This document shows, piece after piece, positions 1-9,099 of a DNA stretch of 64,000 nucleotides. The translations under genes were made by a program, and so were the position numbers. This DNA comes from an uncultured Blautia sp. (lineage in GTDB: Bacteria; Bacillota; Clostridia; Lachnospirales; Lachnospiraceae): assembly GCA_900539525.1 (NCBI GenBank), contig UQCM01000011.1, positions 1-64,000 of the forward strand. Direction: 5' to 3'. The notes below the pieces were generated by a model, which was not told the origin of the DNA, did no database searches, and was given only the letters and a program-made list of their open reading frames with translations. Every line of letters begins with the position of its first letter. Within the stretch, counting starts at the first letter, position 1.

Positions 1-81
1 TCTGAGACATTTTCATATGTGGTATACTAGGACATTATCATAAATGGCTTATACATTTTTCGGAGAAGTTTCCCAATACTC

Positions 82-110
82 TTGAATTTCTATCCCGTTT
101 GGTATATGAT
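82..110 (+). promoter_or_regulatory. predicted sigma-A promoter of pyrBI
   Basis: A TTGAAT box (82-87) and a TATGAT box (105-110) are separated by 17 bases, close to the vegetative consensus, about 50 bases before the pyrB start. An AAAGGAG ribosome binding site follows at 146-152. No regulator site was recognised. Another -10-like TATACT lies near 22-28, so a second start is possible. Confidence 0.6.
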
Positions 111-158
111 ATGGAGAAGGTGTAACCAACGTATTATTTCATACCAAAGGAGAATACT

Positions 159-1079
159 ATGAGACATTTAATGAGTCCATTGGATTTGAGTGTTGAAGAA
201 CTGGATCAGATTCTCGACCTTGCCTGTGATATTGAGGCAAATCCTGAAAAATACGCACATGCATGTGACGGTAAAAAACTTGCTACTATTTTCTATGAAC
301 CAAGCACACGAACCAGACTCAGCTTCGAAGCTGCGATGATGAATCTGGGTGGTAATGTACTTGGTTTTTCTTCGGCCGCTTCCAGCTCCGCATCCAAAGG
401 AGAAAGCGTTGCCGATACGATCCGCATGATCTCCTGCTACGCAGATATCTGTGCCATGCGTCATCCGAAGGAAGGTGCTCCGCTCGTGGCATCCATGCAT
501 TCCTCCATTCCTGTCATCAATGCAGGCGATGGCGGACATCAGCATCCGACCCAGACTCTGACTGACCTGATGACCATCCGATCCCTGAAGGGACGTCTGA
601 ATAATATCACCATCGGACTCTGCGGCGATCTGAAGTTCGGACGTACCGTACACTCTCTGATCAATGCCCTGGTGCGCTATGAAAATATCAAGTTCGTGCT
701 GATTTCTCCGGAAGAGCTGCGTCTGCCCAGCTATATCCGTGAGGATGTCATTGAAAAGAAGGGTTATGAATACAAAGAGGTCGAGCGTCTGGAAGACGTG
801 ATGCCGGATCTGGATATCCTGTATATGACCAGAGTTCAGCAGGAGCGTTTCTTTAATGAAGAGGATTATGTCCGCATGAAGGATTTCTACATTCTGGACA
901 AGGAGAAAATGAAGCTGGCCCGTCCGGATATGCTGGTGCTCCATCCCCTTCCCCGTGTCAATGAGATCTCCGTTGAGGTGGATGAAGATCCGAGAGCTGT
1001 TTATTTTAAGCAGGTACAGTACGGTGTATATGTCCGCATGGCACTGATTCTTACACTTCTGGAGGTGAAAGTATGTTAA
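159..1079 (+). CDS. pyrB: aspartate carbamoyltransferase, catalytic subunit
   Basis: This enzyme joins carbamoyl phosphate and aspartate to make N-carbamoyl-aspartate, the committed step of de novo pyrimidine synthesis, in the cytoplasm. The 306-residue length is normal for the family. The carbamoyl-phosphate motif STRTRLSFE is near residue 48, the HPTQTLTDL segment near residue 127, and HPLPRVNEI near residue 262, all as in functional ATCases. The ATG at 159 has an AAAGGAG six bases upstream. The end overlaps the start of pyrI by seven bases, which implies translational coupling and a stoichiometric catalytic/regulatory holoenzyme. Confidence 0.97.
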   Translation: MRHLMSPLDLSVEELDQILDLACDIEANPEKYAHACDGKKLATIFYEPSTRTRLSFEAAMMNLGGNVLGFSSAASSSASKGESVADTIRMISCYADICAMRHPKEGAPLVASMHSSIPVINAGDGGHQHPTQTLTDLMTIRSLKGRLNNITIGLCGDLKFGRTVHSLINALVRYENIKFVLISPEELRLPSYIREDVIEKKGYEYKEVERLEDVMPDLDILYMTRVQQERFFNEEDYVRMKDFYILDKEKMKLARPDMLVLHPLPRVNEISVEVDEDPRAVYFKQVQYGVYVRMALILTLLEVKVC

Positions 1080-1504
1080 ACGTAGGTCAATTAAACGAAG
1101 GCGTGGTTCTCGACCATATCAAGGCCGGAAAAAGCATGGCCATTTACAAATATCTGAAGCTGGATCAGATGGACTGCTGCGTGGCCATCATCAAAAATGC
1201 GCGAAGCAATAAGATGGGGAAAAAGGATATTATCAAGATCGAATGTGCGATTGATATGCTGAACCTGGATGTGCTCGGCTTCATCGATCATAACATTACC
1301 GTAAATATCATCAAGGACGCACAGATCGTAGACAAAAAGGTGCTGCATCTGCCGAAACAGCTCACCAACATCATCAAATGCAAAAATCCCCGCTGCATCT
1401 CTTCGATCGAACAGGGACTGGATCATGTCTTCTTCCTGGCAGACCCTGAAAAAGAAGTTTACCGCTGCAAATACTGCGAAGAGAAATACAGCGGGAAACG
1501 GTAA
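1073..1504 (+). CDS. pyrI: aspartate carbamoyltransferase regulatory subunit
   Basis: PyrI binds nucleotide effectors and a structural zinc and assembles with PyrB trimers to give allosteric control. The N-terminal nucleotide-binding domain is followed by a C-terminal zinc domain in which four cysteines are visible (CKNPRC near residue 103, CKYC near residue 134). This is the usual C-x4-C-x(about 22)-C-x2-C arrangement. The 143-residue length is close to the usual ~150. The gene overlaps pyrB and ends about 100 bases before a strong terminator, so pyrBI appears to be a two-gene operon. Confidence 0.95.
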   Translation: MLNVGQLNEGVVLDHIKAGKSMAIYKYLKLDQMDCCVAIIKNARSNKMGKKDIIKIECAIDMLNLDVLGFIDHNITVNIIKDAQIVDKKVLHLPKQLTNIIKCKNPRCISSIEQGLDHVFFLADPEKEVYRCKYCEEKYSGKR

Positions 1505-1602
1505 GGCAGGAGACATCCGGCCTGTAAGGTATTTCAAAACTCATACAGAAGACCGGACAGCTCTGATACAGGAATAGGAGTTCAGAAAAACAGGTCATAG
1601 AG

Positions 1603-1650
1603 CAGGAACCGCCGCACATCTTCTCCATTGTGCGGCGGTTCCTGTTTGTA
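1603..1650 (+). terminator. intrinsic terminator of pyrBI
   Basis: A perfect 16-bp stem (1603-1618 with 1629-1644) encloses a 10-base loop and is followed by a short T-rich tail. It lies about 100 bases after the pyrI stop. The stem is symmetric enough that it might also stop transcription from the convergent lipoprotein gene. Confidence 0.85.
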
Positions 1651-1664
1651 TTTTCGGCTATTCT

Positions 1665-1720
1665 GGTAACTGTTCAGAGTCATGCAGATTTAAAAAATTT
1701 GCTCTGGGAAAATCGTTACC
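1665..1720 (+). repeat. left-end fragment of the argG-leader repeat family
   Basis: From 1667 the sequence AACTGTTCAGAGTCATGCAG, followed by an A/T-rich stretch and TTTGCTCTGGG, matches the left end of the complete 150-bp element at 52168-52317 with few differences. The fragment is closed by GGTAAC (1665) and GTTACC (1715). It reaches the stop codon of the lipoprotein gene, whose start side carries a right-end fragment of the same family at 2988-3047. Confidence 0.7.
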
Positions 1721-2925
1721 TATTTTGATATTTCAGAAATTTTCTGCAGCAGCAGCTTACACTGCTGATAAGTATATACATTCTGCTCCATATCTGTGGC
1801 TTTTTTTGAATCAAAGACGTCTTCCAGTTTCTGCCGGTATTCCTCCTGCGCCACCTCTGTCTGGTTCCAGTAGTAATGATAGATCAGTTCACCATTCTCA
1901 TCCGTCTGGATATCATCACCGCCTCCTGCGCCGTAGCTTCCCGCTGCCAGCGGGATGAATTTCCCGTCCTCAATCTGATACACGGTATCTGCATATCCAT
2001 CCATATGCCCTCCGCTTGTAAGCATCAGATTCCTCTTCTCGAGACAGGTGGCCATACCGTGTGAAATGTAGACCTTGTCCGTCATCCCGTCCTTTGCCGT
2101 GAATACTTCTCCTCCTGCATATCCATATCCGTAATCCATCCACAGCTCCGGATCCGAATCCTCATTCACGTACATGAATCTTCCCTCCGTCTGGTCCGTC
2201 GGCTCATCTCCACTGAAAATCTCTCTCAGATAGGTATCTGCCCATCCACTGTCTGTATTTGTGGAAATGACGGGAGCCGTACCGCGGACTACTTCTGTCT
2301 TCGAAGAATCCACGCCAAACTTCTCCTGCTCAATACTCTCCGACGCCGGATATATGCATTTCTCGGAAGAGTTTCCATCCTCATCATAGTCATAACCCAG
2401 TATGATCTTCCCCGAAGCTTCATCGTACCAGTCACTGATCGTCAATGCATCCAGAACCGTCCGTTCAATATTCCCCTCATCATACAGGTACAATACCGTG
2501 TATATATCTCCTGTATAAGACTCTCCATCCGAAAAATACTCCACCGAATGAAGCGTCGTACTGCACAGAAGCCCGTTATCATAATAGGCATAGCTGTCGT
2601 AATAGATCAGCTTTCCCTCCGGATCGTAGTAGTTGATACGGGAGATGTTCGAAGCTGCTTCCGTTTCTTCTATACTGTCAGAGGGTTCCTGCTGCTCTGT
2701 TTCTGCTGTTCCTTCGGCTCCTTCTGTTCCCTGCGATACCTCTGTGGCTGCTGTTTCAGTTTCCCCGTCTGTTTCCTCTTCCGATGTGCTTTCTGCGACC
2801 TGTACTGCTGTTTCTCCGGCGGATTCCGCTTCTGTATTCTTCTTATGATTTCCTGTGCCACAGCCAACCATTCCCGTCAGGACTGCTGCTGACAGAAGAA
2901 AATAACAAATCCGTTTTTTCATCAT
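1720..2925 (-). CDS. predicted secreted lipoprotein of unknown function
   Basis: The protein starts with a lysine/arginine n-region, a hydrophobic stretch and a lipobox ending in VGC, so it should be lipid-anchored outside the membrane. Next comes a glutamate/threonine-rich low-complexity linker of about 65 residues, then a folded-looking C-terminal part of about 300 residues rich in Tyr, Asp and Gly. I recognise no catalytic domain. The ATG at 2925 is chosen over an upstream in-frame GTG (2937) because GAGGTG, the only good ribosome site, overlaps that GTG. Flanking repeat fragments suggest the gene could have been moved or copied as a unit. It may be a substrate-binding or sensor lipoprotein, but nothing shows this. 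Confidence 0.8.
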   Translation of the reverse strand: MMKKRICYFLLSAAVLTGMVGCGTGNHKKNTEAESAGETAVQVAESTSEEETDGETETAATEVSQGTEGAEGTAETEQQEPSDSIEETEAASNISRINYYDPEGKLIYYDSYAYYDNGLLCSTTLHSVEYFSDGESYTGDIYTVLYLYDEGNIERTVLDALTISDWYDEASGKIILGYDYDEDGNSSEKCIYPASESIEQEKFGVDSSKTEVVRGTAPVISTNTDSGWADTYLREIFSGDEPTDQTEGRFMYVNEDSDPELWMDYGYGYAGGEVFTAKDGMTDKVYISHGMATCLEKRNLMLTSGGHMDGYADTVYQIEDGKFIPLAAGSYGAGGGDDIQTDENGELIYHYYWNQTEVAQEEYRQKLEDVFDSKKATDMEQNVYTYQQCKLLLQKISEISK

Positions 2926-2987
2926 AATGCTTCGCACCTCATTCTTTCTATTTATCGTTGCTCTTTGTTTCTCAATATCATGTTCTT

Positions 2988-3047
2988 GTAACTATTCAGA
3001 GCCCATTCGCAAAATCGCCTCTACGAGGCTTTCCTTTTGGCATCATG
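2988..3047 (-). repeat. right-end fragment of the argG-leader repeat family
   Basis: Read on the plus strand, GTAACTATTCAGAG followed by CCATTCGCAAAATCGCCTCT and a GAGGCTTTCCTTTTG stretch matches the reverse complement of the right end of the element at 52168-52317 almost base for base. The fragment sits about 60 bases upstream of the lipoprotein start and lacks the left half of the element. Confidence 0.7.
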
Positions 3048-3079
3048 TGAATGGTTATTCTTTGATGCCACGTTCCCTT

Positions 3080-3349
3080 TCAGTGATTCTTTTTATACAA
3101 CACAAATCCTGCAATGATCTGTGCCAATGAAAGTATCACAGCGGCACCCAATGGCACAATGCCCCGGAGATTATCATATTCGGTGATTAAGACAATTCCC
3201 CATATGGCACAGCCAATGAATAGCAACATCGCGCACACAGCAAGAACCTTTACAAATGCCCTGTGTTTTTTGCTTATATTCTTTTCAGGAACGATCAGAA
3301 GCATCAGTTCAAGGTAGATTTCCATTAATAGTTCGACAATGAATTCCAT
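3080..3349 (-). CDS. small two-helix membrane protein, unknown function
   Basis: The 89-residue product has a hydrophobic N-terminal segment (residues 1-22), a basic stretch with KKHR, then two clear membrane helices near residues 33-55 and 65-84 and a KKNH tail. No family was recognised. It lies between the lipoprotein gene and the RNase P RNA, all on the minus strand. Base composition is similar to its neighbours. Coding is supported mainly by the regular helix pattern, so confidence is moderate. Confidence 0.55.
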   Translation of the reverse strand: MEFIVELLMEIYLELMLLIVPEKNISKKHRAFVKVLAVCAMLLFIGCAIWGIVLITEYDNLRGIVPLGAAVILSLAQIIAGFVLYKKNH

Positions 3350-3433
3350 GCATGCTTTCTCCCTGCTAATTTCCGTGCTTAGATTTGCTAACTTACATAT
3401 TTATATTATTACGCCAAAGTCCCATCGTCAACC

Positions 3434-3472
3434 AAAAAGACCAGAAACATATTACTTTGCTTCTGGCCTTTC
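3434..3472 (-). terminator. terminator of RNase P RNA
   Basis: On the minus strand AAAGGCCAGAA and TTTCTGGTCTTT form an 11-bp stem with a G-T pair, followed by a run of T. It lies about 20 bases past the 3' end of the RNase P RNA. Confidence 0.75.
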
Positions 3473-3489
3473 TATATCCTATTGATGAT

Positions 3490-3835
3490 AAGCAGAACGA
3501 TAAGCCGGGTTATGTCGTGAATAATCATCTATCTAGGCCTGGCGTTGCCGCCAGGCTCGAGCAACCCACCTGGAGCTGACGGGCCGCCATATGCTCCTGT
3601 TCGGTCTTGCTTCGGATGGGGTTTACATATGCCCCTCCTGTTACCAGGAAGGCGGTAGTCTCTTACACTGCCCTTCCACCCTTACCCGGTCAAACCGGGC
3701 GGTTCATTTCTGTTGCACTATCCTTGGAGTCGCCTCCACCGGACGTTATCCGGCATCCTGCCCTGCGAAGCCCGGACTTTCCTCGTCTGGCACCTTTCGG
3801 CCTGCCAGCCGCGATTATTTGTTCTACTTATCACA
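3490..3835 (-). ncRNA. rnpB: RNase P RNA (M1-like catalytic RNA)
   Basis: This RNA is the catalytic part of RNase P, which trims the 5' leader of precursor tRNAs. Read on the minus strand it contains the conserved GAGGAAAGTCCGGGCT near the 5' end, GGGTAAGGGTGGAAGGGCAG and the AGAGACTACCGCC block in the middle, and CGACATAACCCGGCTTATC at the 3' end. These are hallmark conserved regions of bacterial RNase P RNA. The ends GTAGAAC and GTTCTGC pair to form helix P1. The ~345-base length fits. A consensus promoter lies just upstream (3843-3871) and a terminator just downstream. The 5' end overlaps the last codons of the YolD-like gene. Confidence 0.95.
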
Positions 3836-4285
3836 CGTGCCCATTCTATCATCTGTTATCTCGAAAGTCAAGATATCGCCAAGCGGAATTCTGGTACCGT
3901 CCGTCAGGACCAGAACCTTCTGAAACAGATCGATCTTCCCGGCATTTCCCGCCACCGTTACATAGGAGCCCCCGTCCTTTTGTTCATCCGGCTGAAAATA
4001 GGTGATCATAAGCGCAGGATGCATCCTTATCTGTTTCTGCACCATCTGTAAACGTTCATCCAGTTCCTCCCTGCTGTATTCATCCAGTTCCACTTTCTCC
4101 TCTGTCAGCCGGGCAGTTTCCCGGACTGCAGCATCGTGCCCGGTCAAAGCGGCAAAGGGCGAAAACTGGGCCGCCCTGTCCCGGATCGCCATATGCGGAT
4201 GTGTGGCAGATACATGCCGGGGCAGATGAATGATGTCGTCGTAGGAATGTGAATCATCACAGGTTTTCTTTATATTACCACTCAC
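3824..4285 (-). CDS. YolD-like protein
   Basis: The 153-residue protein has the features of the YolD-like family: an early MAIRDRAAQFSPFAALTGHD segment (near residue 33), a charged helical middle (ELDERLQMVQKQI) and a C-terminal barrel-like part. Proteins of this family are found beside Y-family polymerases and are thought to act with or regulate them, by analogy with UmuD-like roles, though the biochemistry is not settled. It lies just downstream of the Y-family polymerase gene (26-base gap), so the two probably form one operon. Its 3' end contains the rnpB promoter. Confidence 0.85.
   Translation of the reverse strand: MSGNIKKTCDDSHSYDDIIHLPRHVSATHPHMAIRDRAAQFSPFAALTGHDAAVRETARLTEEKVELDEYSREELDERLQMVQKQIRMHPALMITYFQPDEQKDGGSYVTVAGNAGKIDLFQKVLVLTDGTRIPLGDILTFEITDDRMGTCDK
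3843..3871 (-). promoter_or_regulatory. promoter of rnpB inside the upstream coding region
   Basis: On the minus strand TTGACT (3866-3871), a 17-base spacer and TAGAAT (3843-3848) give a near-consensus sigma-A promoter. It predicts a start about 3835, which agrees with the RNase P RNA 5' end. The promoter lies within the last 20 codons of the YolD-like gene. Confidence 0.75.
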
Positions 4286-4311
4286 CTTTTTCCTCCTTCC
4301 ATGCTTATCCT

Positions 4312-5841
4312 CTATGCTTTATGCCCTCCGATCTGCCGGTTTCTCTCCACTGACGTGGCACCCTCTTCCAGATTCATCCCCTTCAGGATCGCATTTTTTC
4401 CGAATTTTTTCTTGATATCCAGTACGGCATTCTGGATCCGCTTTTCCCGTTCCAATTCTTTTTCTTCCTTCTCCTGCTCTTTCTTCTTCACACTGTAATC
4501 GGTAAACAGATTCATCTGTTCATAGGTTTCCCCAACCGGAACGGCTGTTTCATCCACCACTCGGTTTGCTGTAAGCGTTATCCTTCTCACCAGCAGATGA
4601 TCGTCGATGATCCTGTCATACAGCTTCAGTACCGCATCCGTGAGCAGCCTTGCGGATGAGGTCTGCCTGTCCAGATTCTCTGTCCCGTGAGCCGCTTTGG
4701 GAACCTTCCGCCCATATTGATCTGTGGTAACCGGTCCTTTGTACCGGCTGCGTATCTCCGGTCTTGTCAGATTTTCAATATCATACCCGACAGTGAGAAC
4801 CACCTGATCCGTCACCAGTCGCCTGTCCACCAGATCCAGTGCCAGCAGGTCGCTCATCTCACGGATGACCAGACGTGCTTTCTCTGCTGGATATGGATAC
4901 TGCAGCACCTGACCGGAGCAGATGCTGTTTGTTTCAGGTTTATAGGCCTTTACATCTGCGATCGTACATGGTTCCCACCCCCACGCATGGTCGATCAGAA
5001 GCTCCGCATTGATTCCGAACATCTTATAAAGAAGATCCTCATTGTAATAATCCGTCGGTTTTCCAAGGGAACATCTCGCGATATCCCCCATCGTAAACAA
5101 TCCCTGTTCTTCCAGCTTTCTGGCATATCCTCTGCCCACCCGCCAGAAATCCGTCAGCGGCCGGTGCGACCACAGATTCCGGCGGTAGGACATCTCATCC
5201 AATTCGGCGATCCGCACGCCATTCTCATCCGGCTCGATATGCTTTGCTTCTACATCCATGGCCACTTTACACAGATAGAGATTGGTTCCAATCCCTGCCG
5301 TGGCTGTGATTCCTGTGGTCTCCAGAACATCCAGGATCATCTTCATTGCCAGTTCACGGGCGGAAAGCCGGTAGATATCCAGATATTGAGTCACATCCAT
5401 AAATACCTCGTCGATCGAATACACATGAATATCCTCCGGAGCGATGTATTTCAGATAGACCTGGTAGATCCTGGTACTGTATTCGATATAATGTGCCATG
5501 CGCGGCGGCGCAATGATATAGGATACAGCCAGCGACGGGTTTTTCTTCAATGCAGGATCATCCGATGATTCCCCCTGGAGGAGATGCCCCGGCGCCTTCT
5601 GCTGCCGCACGGCATTTACTTCCCTGACTCTTTGAACCACCTCAAACAGTCTTGCCCGTCCGGGAATGCCATATGCTTTCAGAGACGGGGAAACGGCAAG
5701 GCAGATGGTCTTTTCTGTACGGCTTGCATCTGCCACCACCAGATTCGTCGTCATCGGATCCAGTCCGCGCGCCATGCACTCCACAGAAGCGTAGAAGGAT
5801 TTTAAGTCAATTGCAATATAGGTACGCTTATCTGATGACAT
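4312..5841 (-). CDS. Y-family DNA polymerase (UmuC/UvrX-like)
   Basis: A translesion DNA polymerase of the ImpB/MucB/SamB group, copying past damaged bases with low fidelity. Near the N-terminus YIAIDLKSFYASVE carries the first metal-binding Asp and the steric-gate region. HVYSIDEVFMDVT near residue 140 supplies the second catalytic Asp-Glu pair. TAGIGTNLYLCKVAMD (near residue 180) is the usual third motif. The C-terminal little-finger region and a charged Lys/Glu helix follow. ATG 5841 is chosen because GGAG lies nine bases upstream; the ATG at 5850 would touch it. With the YolD gene it forms a damage-tolerance cassette common on Firmicute chromosomes, prophages and plasmids. No LexA-type site was identified. 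Confidence 0.92.
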   Translation of the reverse strand: MSSDKRTYIAIDLKSFYASVECMARGLDPMTTNLVVADASRTEKTICLAVSPSLKAYGIPGRARLFEVVQRVREVNAVRQQKAPGHLLQGESSDDPALKKNPSLAVSYIIAPPRMAHYIEYSTRIYQVYLKYIAPEDIHVYSIDEVFMDVTQYLDIYRLSARELAMKMILDVLETTGITATAGIGTNLYLCKVAMDVEAKHIEPDENGVRIAELDEMSYRRNLWSHRPLTDFWRVGRGYARKLEEQGLFTMGDIARCSLGKPTDYYNEDLLYKMFGINAELLIDHAWGWEPCTIADVKAYKPETNSICSGQVLQYPYPAEKARLVIREMSDLLALDLVDRRLVTDQVVLTVGYDIENLTRPEIRSRYKGPVTTDQYGRKVPKAAHGTENLDRQTSSARLLTDAVLKLYDRIIDDHLLVRRITLTANRVVDETAVPVGETYEQMNLFTDYSVKKKEQEKEEKELEREKRIQNAVLDIKKKFGKNAILKGMNLEEGATSVERNRQIGGHKA

Positions 5842-5869
5842 TTTTCTCATCTCCTTACCTGAACATATT

Positions 5870-5925
5870 GTAACGATTCAGAGCCCATTCGCAAAATCGT
5901 CTCTACGAAGCTTCCCTTTTGCTCT
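5870..5925 (-). repeat. right-end fragment of the argG-leader repeat family
   Basis: GTAACGATTCAGAGCCCATT, GCAAAATCGTCTCTACGAAG and CTTCCCTTTTGCTC resemble the right end of the 52168-52317 element and the copy at 2988-3047. It sits exactly between the end of the broken hsdR and the start of the polymerase gene, at the left border of the accessory island. Confidence 0.65.
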
Positions 5926-5936
5926 GCAGTCCTTTC

Positions 5937-8198
5937 CTATGCTACTACATTGACCGCATTGCTTTTTATTTCATTGATTGTCTGCATGAGCAAGGCCCTT
6001 TTCTTTGCGTCAAACAGTTTCATAAAGCTCACCGGCTTGTCAAATGGAGGCTTTTGAAGAATCATGATGTTTTCGATATATCCATTTTGCTCCACATGAT
6101 GAATGATCTTATTTACAAATGCAATCTCTTTCTGGTTCAGGGACTGGTCATTGATGAAAGTGGAAAATGCCTGCATGGCAGCCTCATGATCCAGCTTCGC
6201 AATTTTCCGGATCAGAAGGCCGAAGGGCGTCTCTCCGTACTCTCTCTGATAATCTTCCCTGCTGCCAAGCTCACAGGTCAGGATACGCTCCAGCTCTTTA
6301 TAGTCTCCGGCAGAAAGCGGAATATTATGCTTCAGCTTATGGATTGCCATCGTATCTCCGTGTTCCTCCACATACCGGTTGACTTTTTTACGGTAATCCT
6401 CAAAATCATAAGCTGCATCCAGAAGCACTCCCTCCTGCTGTGCCGTCACAGGATCCTGAAGCTTCATCGTTATCTGTACTTTGTACCAGGGGAGCAATCT
6501 TTCCTGTCAGTTCCCCTTTATCTCCTTCACTGATATAAGTAAATGCCGAAAGCTCCTGATATTTTTCCACATACTGCCTCTGCAGCCTGACGGAAACTTT
6601 CCGGATTCTTAAACGCAGCAATCACTGTCTGGGCATGGGAATCCTCACAGATGACACGCTGTGCGAATTTTCCGTTGTACTGCGGATACAGTTTGTTAAA
6701 CCTCTGCAGGATATATTCCGCATGTCGCTTGTTCTGCGCAAAAATGATTGTCTTTCCGAGCCTGGCACCGCCTGCCACCTTAATACCGCGCTCCATCAGA
6801 TCCTGCAAAACCGTATCCACTGTCAATTCGTTAAAAACAAACCTGTTCAGCTTCGCAGATGGAATGAAATCCGGCATCCGGTCATCTTCGGTAAAGTCAT
6901 CCTCGTAACGCTTCCTGTCCTCTTCGGAAAGCTCGTCGTAAGTAATGCCCTCATCCATAAACTTTGTCTTCACTTCGTAGTTGTAATATGGAACCAGGAC
7001 GTGGTCTGTATAAACCGCCGTTTCATAATCATAGGCATAGGTGGGAATTTCATGTTCCATCTCGAAAAAATCATAAGTGTTTGTGTCCACATCTGTCTTT
7101 GGCGTGGCCGTCAGTCCCACCAGAATCGCATCAAAATACTCAAAAATCGCCCGGTATTTTTTAAATATACTGCGGTGACTCTCATCAATAATAATCAGAT
7201 CGAAATGTGCCGGTGTAAACAGCAGGTTGCCATCCTTTGCCTTTACATTGTCGATAGCATTTAACATCGTCGGATACGTAGAAAATACGATCCTGGCATT
7301 CTTATCATCCTTTCCCTGGCAGAGGTTGCACAGAGACATGTCCGGCAGATAATTCTTAAAATCATCTTTCGCCTGCTTCACCAGTGCCGTCCGGTCTGCC
7401 AGAAACAGAATATTCGTCACATAGCCGCCCCTGCTGAGCACATCGGTCAGGCTGGAAGCCGTCCTGGTCTTTCCAGTCCCCGTTGCCATCACCAGAAGAT
7501 TCTTCCGGAAGCCCTGCATGATATGATCGCACACCGCACGTATCGCTTCCTTCTGATAATAACGGTCGGTAATCCTGTCATCTATCGGAACTGTGTCCAG
7601 ATTTCTGCGCTCTGTCCTGCGGTTCATCAGTTTCTGAAGATCATTTTTGCTGAAAAGCTCACTGACCCGCCTCTGAGGTCCGGTCTGATCGTCCCAGAAA
7701 TACGTTTCGAAGCCATTGGAAGTAAACATCATCGGACGACGTGTGAACTTTCGTTCCAGACAGTCGGCATACAGCATGGCCTGTTTCCGTCCGTTGTTCG
7801 GGTCTTTGCTGGTGCGCTTTGCTTCGATCACCGCCAGCGGCAGACCATCCCTGCCAAACAGCACATAGTCCACGAAGCCTTTCTGCCCAAGTACACCTTC
7901 CATATCATTGACCGGATACTCTTCCCATACATCCGCATTCTCTCCGTGAAAATTCCAGCCCTTCAGCTTTAAGTCCACATCGATATAAATCTTTCTGGTC
8001 TCAAATTCTGACAGATCCTCCGCTTCAAATGTCCGGCTGTTTTTGTGCTGTAACCCATTTGACCGCCAGCTCCAGAGCCTTCCTGCACCCGACCGCACAC
8101 ATGGCAGGCGCCGATGCGTAGACTCTCTCTGCCTCGATGGCTGCAGCCGCAAACAGAGTATATTCCTTTTTTTCTTTCAGAAAGCCAAAATTCGACAT
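5937..8198 (-). pseudogene. degraded type I restriction subunit R (hsdR remnant)
   Basis: Three HsdR pieces lie in different frames. The start (ATG 8198, MSNFGFLKEKKEYTLFAAAA) reads for 57 codons to a stop near 8025. Frame 8152-6527 then carries the nuclease part (GLPLAVIEAKRT), Walker A (ATGTGKTRT) and the DESH box, and ends after the AQNKRHAEYILQRF region. Frame 6497-5937 is the HsdR C-terminal domain, with a short stretch (ISEGDKGELTGKIAPL) in yet another frame at about 6500-6560. Compared with the family, a stretch between the N-terminal piece and the nuclease part is missing, as are helicase motifs V/VI. Multiple deletions and frameshifts make it non-functional. It belonged with the truncated hsdM at 9274. 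Confidence 0.85.
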
Positions 8199-8227
8199 TG
8201 GCAATCACTCCTCTTTTGTAAACAGCT

Positions 8228-8523
8228 TTAAATCCAGTCCTGTTCTATTCTTTCTTTTAATTCCAGAAACATCTGGTAGTATTCCTGCTTTGTCTGCCTT
8301 ACAATATCCAGTGCAATGGCCTGATTACAGGCATGCGCCACATTGTTCTTTCTGAAACACCACTTATTTCCAGTATCTCTTTCATCGCTTTCCATGACTG
8401 CTCAAAACAGATTTCATATAGTGCTACCAATCCCGTCAACACAACATTGCTAAATGGCTCTTCATACTCAAACACATCCTTTAAATTTGTCAATGCCCGA
8501 CTGAAGTTCTCATATTTCTTCAA
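8228..8523 (-). pseudogene. HEPN-domain (HI0074-like) toxin gene, frameshifted
   Basis: The first 55 or so codons (starting TTG 8523, giving KKYENFSRALTNLKD, then YEICFEQSWKAMKEILE) match HEPN partners of minimal nucleotidyltransferases. The reading frame then breaks. The C-terminal part, containing the HEPN catalytic-type RKNNVAH motif and EQDWI at the end, continues in another frame to a stop at 8228. About 25 residues expected between the two parts are absent, so there is a deletion as well as a frameshift. HEPN proteins of this family are RNases silenced by their MNT partner. Here the toxin is probably dead while the antitoxin gene remains. Confidence 0.7.
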
Positions 8524-8800
8524 AAATAACCTTTCCTTCCTGAACAATTGAATTCAGCAACTCCGCCTGAACCGGAGCATCCAGATCCACCACATCAAAA
8601 AAAAGCAATGTCGAAACCTCTTCTTCGACATCTAAAGCAAATCGTGTCGTATCTCCTCCCTGCACTGCCAGATCAATATCACTGGTCTTCCTAAAATCGC
8701 CACGTGCCCTGGAACCAAACAAAATCACTTTTTTCAAATGATACTTTCCAGCCAGATCTTTGATTTCCTGTATAACATCTGTCTTAATCCCATATTCCAT
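8510..8800 (-). CDS. minimal nucleotidyltransferase (MNT) antitoxin
   Basis: The 96-residue protein carries the MNT signature GSRARGDFRKTSDIDLAV, with the GS and D-x-D residues of the nucleotidyltransferase fold, and a second Asp in DVVDLDAP. In HEPN/MNT modules such proteins neutralise the HEPN RNase, at least in some cases by adding AMP to it. The start at ATG 8800 has GAGG upstream; an in-frame GTG at 8815 is the alternative. It overlaps the downstream HEPN reading frame, typical of the coupled pair. It is embedded within a decayed type I RM locus, between the hsdM and hsdR remnants. Confidence 0.85.
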   Translation of the reverse strand: MEYGIKTDVIQEIKDLAGKYHLKKVILFGSRARGDFRKTSDIDLAVQGGDTTRFALDVEEEVSTLLFFDVVDLDAPVQAELLNSIVQEGKVIFEEI

Positions 8801-8994
8801 TTCTTTAAGCCTCACAAATTCTTAGTATCGGATCGTACATGTGAATTATTACTATATAATCATCTCATGTGTCTATATTATGCTCTTTATTATACTATCG
8901 ATTAAGCATCGATTCAAGGATGCAATGCTGTTGATGGGGTGAAAGTCAATTTTTGATATCCAGCTTTGGAAATCTTATGAGGAGGTTTGTGCTT

Positions 8995-9099
8995 ATGCTT
9001 ACAACGGAGCTTTTTGTAGCCATTATCAGCTTATGTATTACCTGCTTTGCTCTTGGTTATGCCGTTGGTTCTAAGAGCAACGCTAAGACACAAAAATGA
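8995..9099 (+). CDS. small hydrophobic holin-like toxin peptide (type I TA candidate)
   Basis: A 34-residue peptide (MLTTELFVAIISLCITCFAL, then GYAVGSKSNAKTQK) consists of one membrane helix and a positively charged, polar tail. This is the pattern of the holin-like/TxpA-type toxin peptides of Firmicutes, which depolarise or damage the membrane when overproduced. A strong AGGAGGT lies about nine bases before ATG 8995. The gene is immediately followed by a bidirectional terminator and faces a consensus promoter on the other strand (9186-9214). That would give an antisense RNA over its 3' end. It is on the opposite strand from the surrounding RM remnants. Confidence 0.7.
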   Translation: MLTTELFVAIISLCITCFALGYAVGSKSNAKTQK

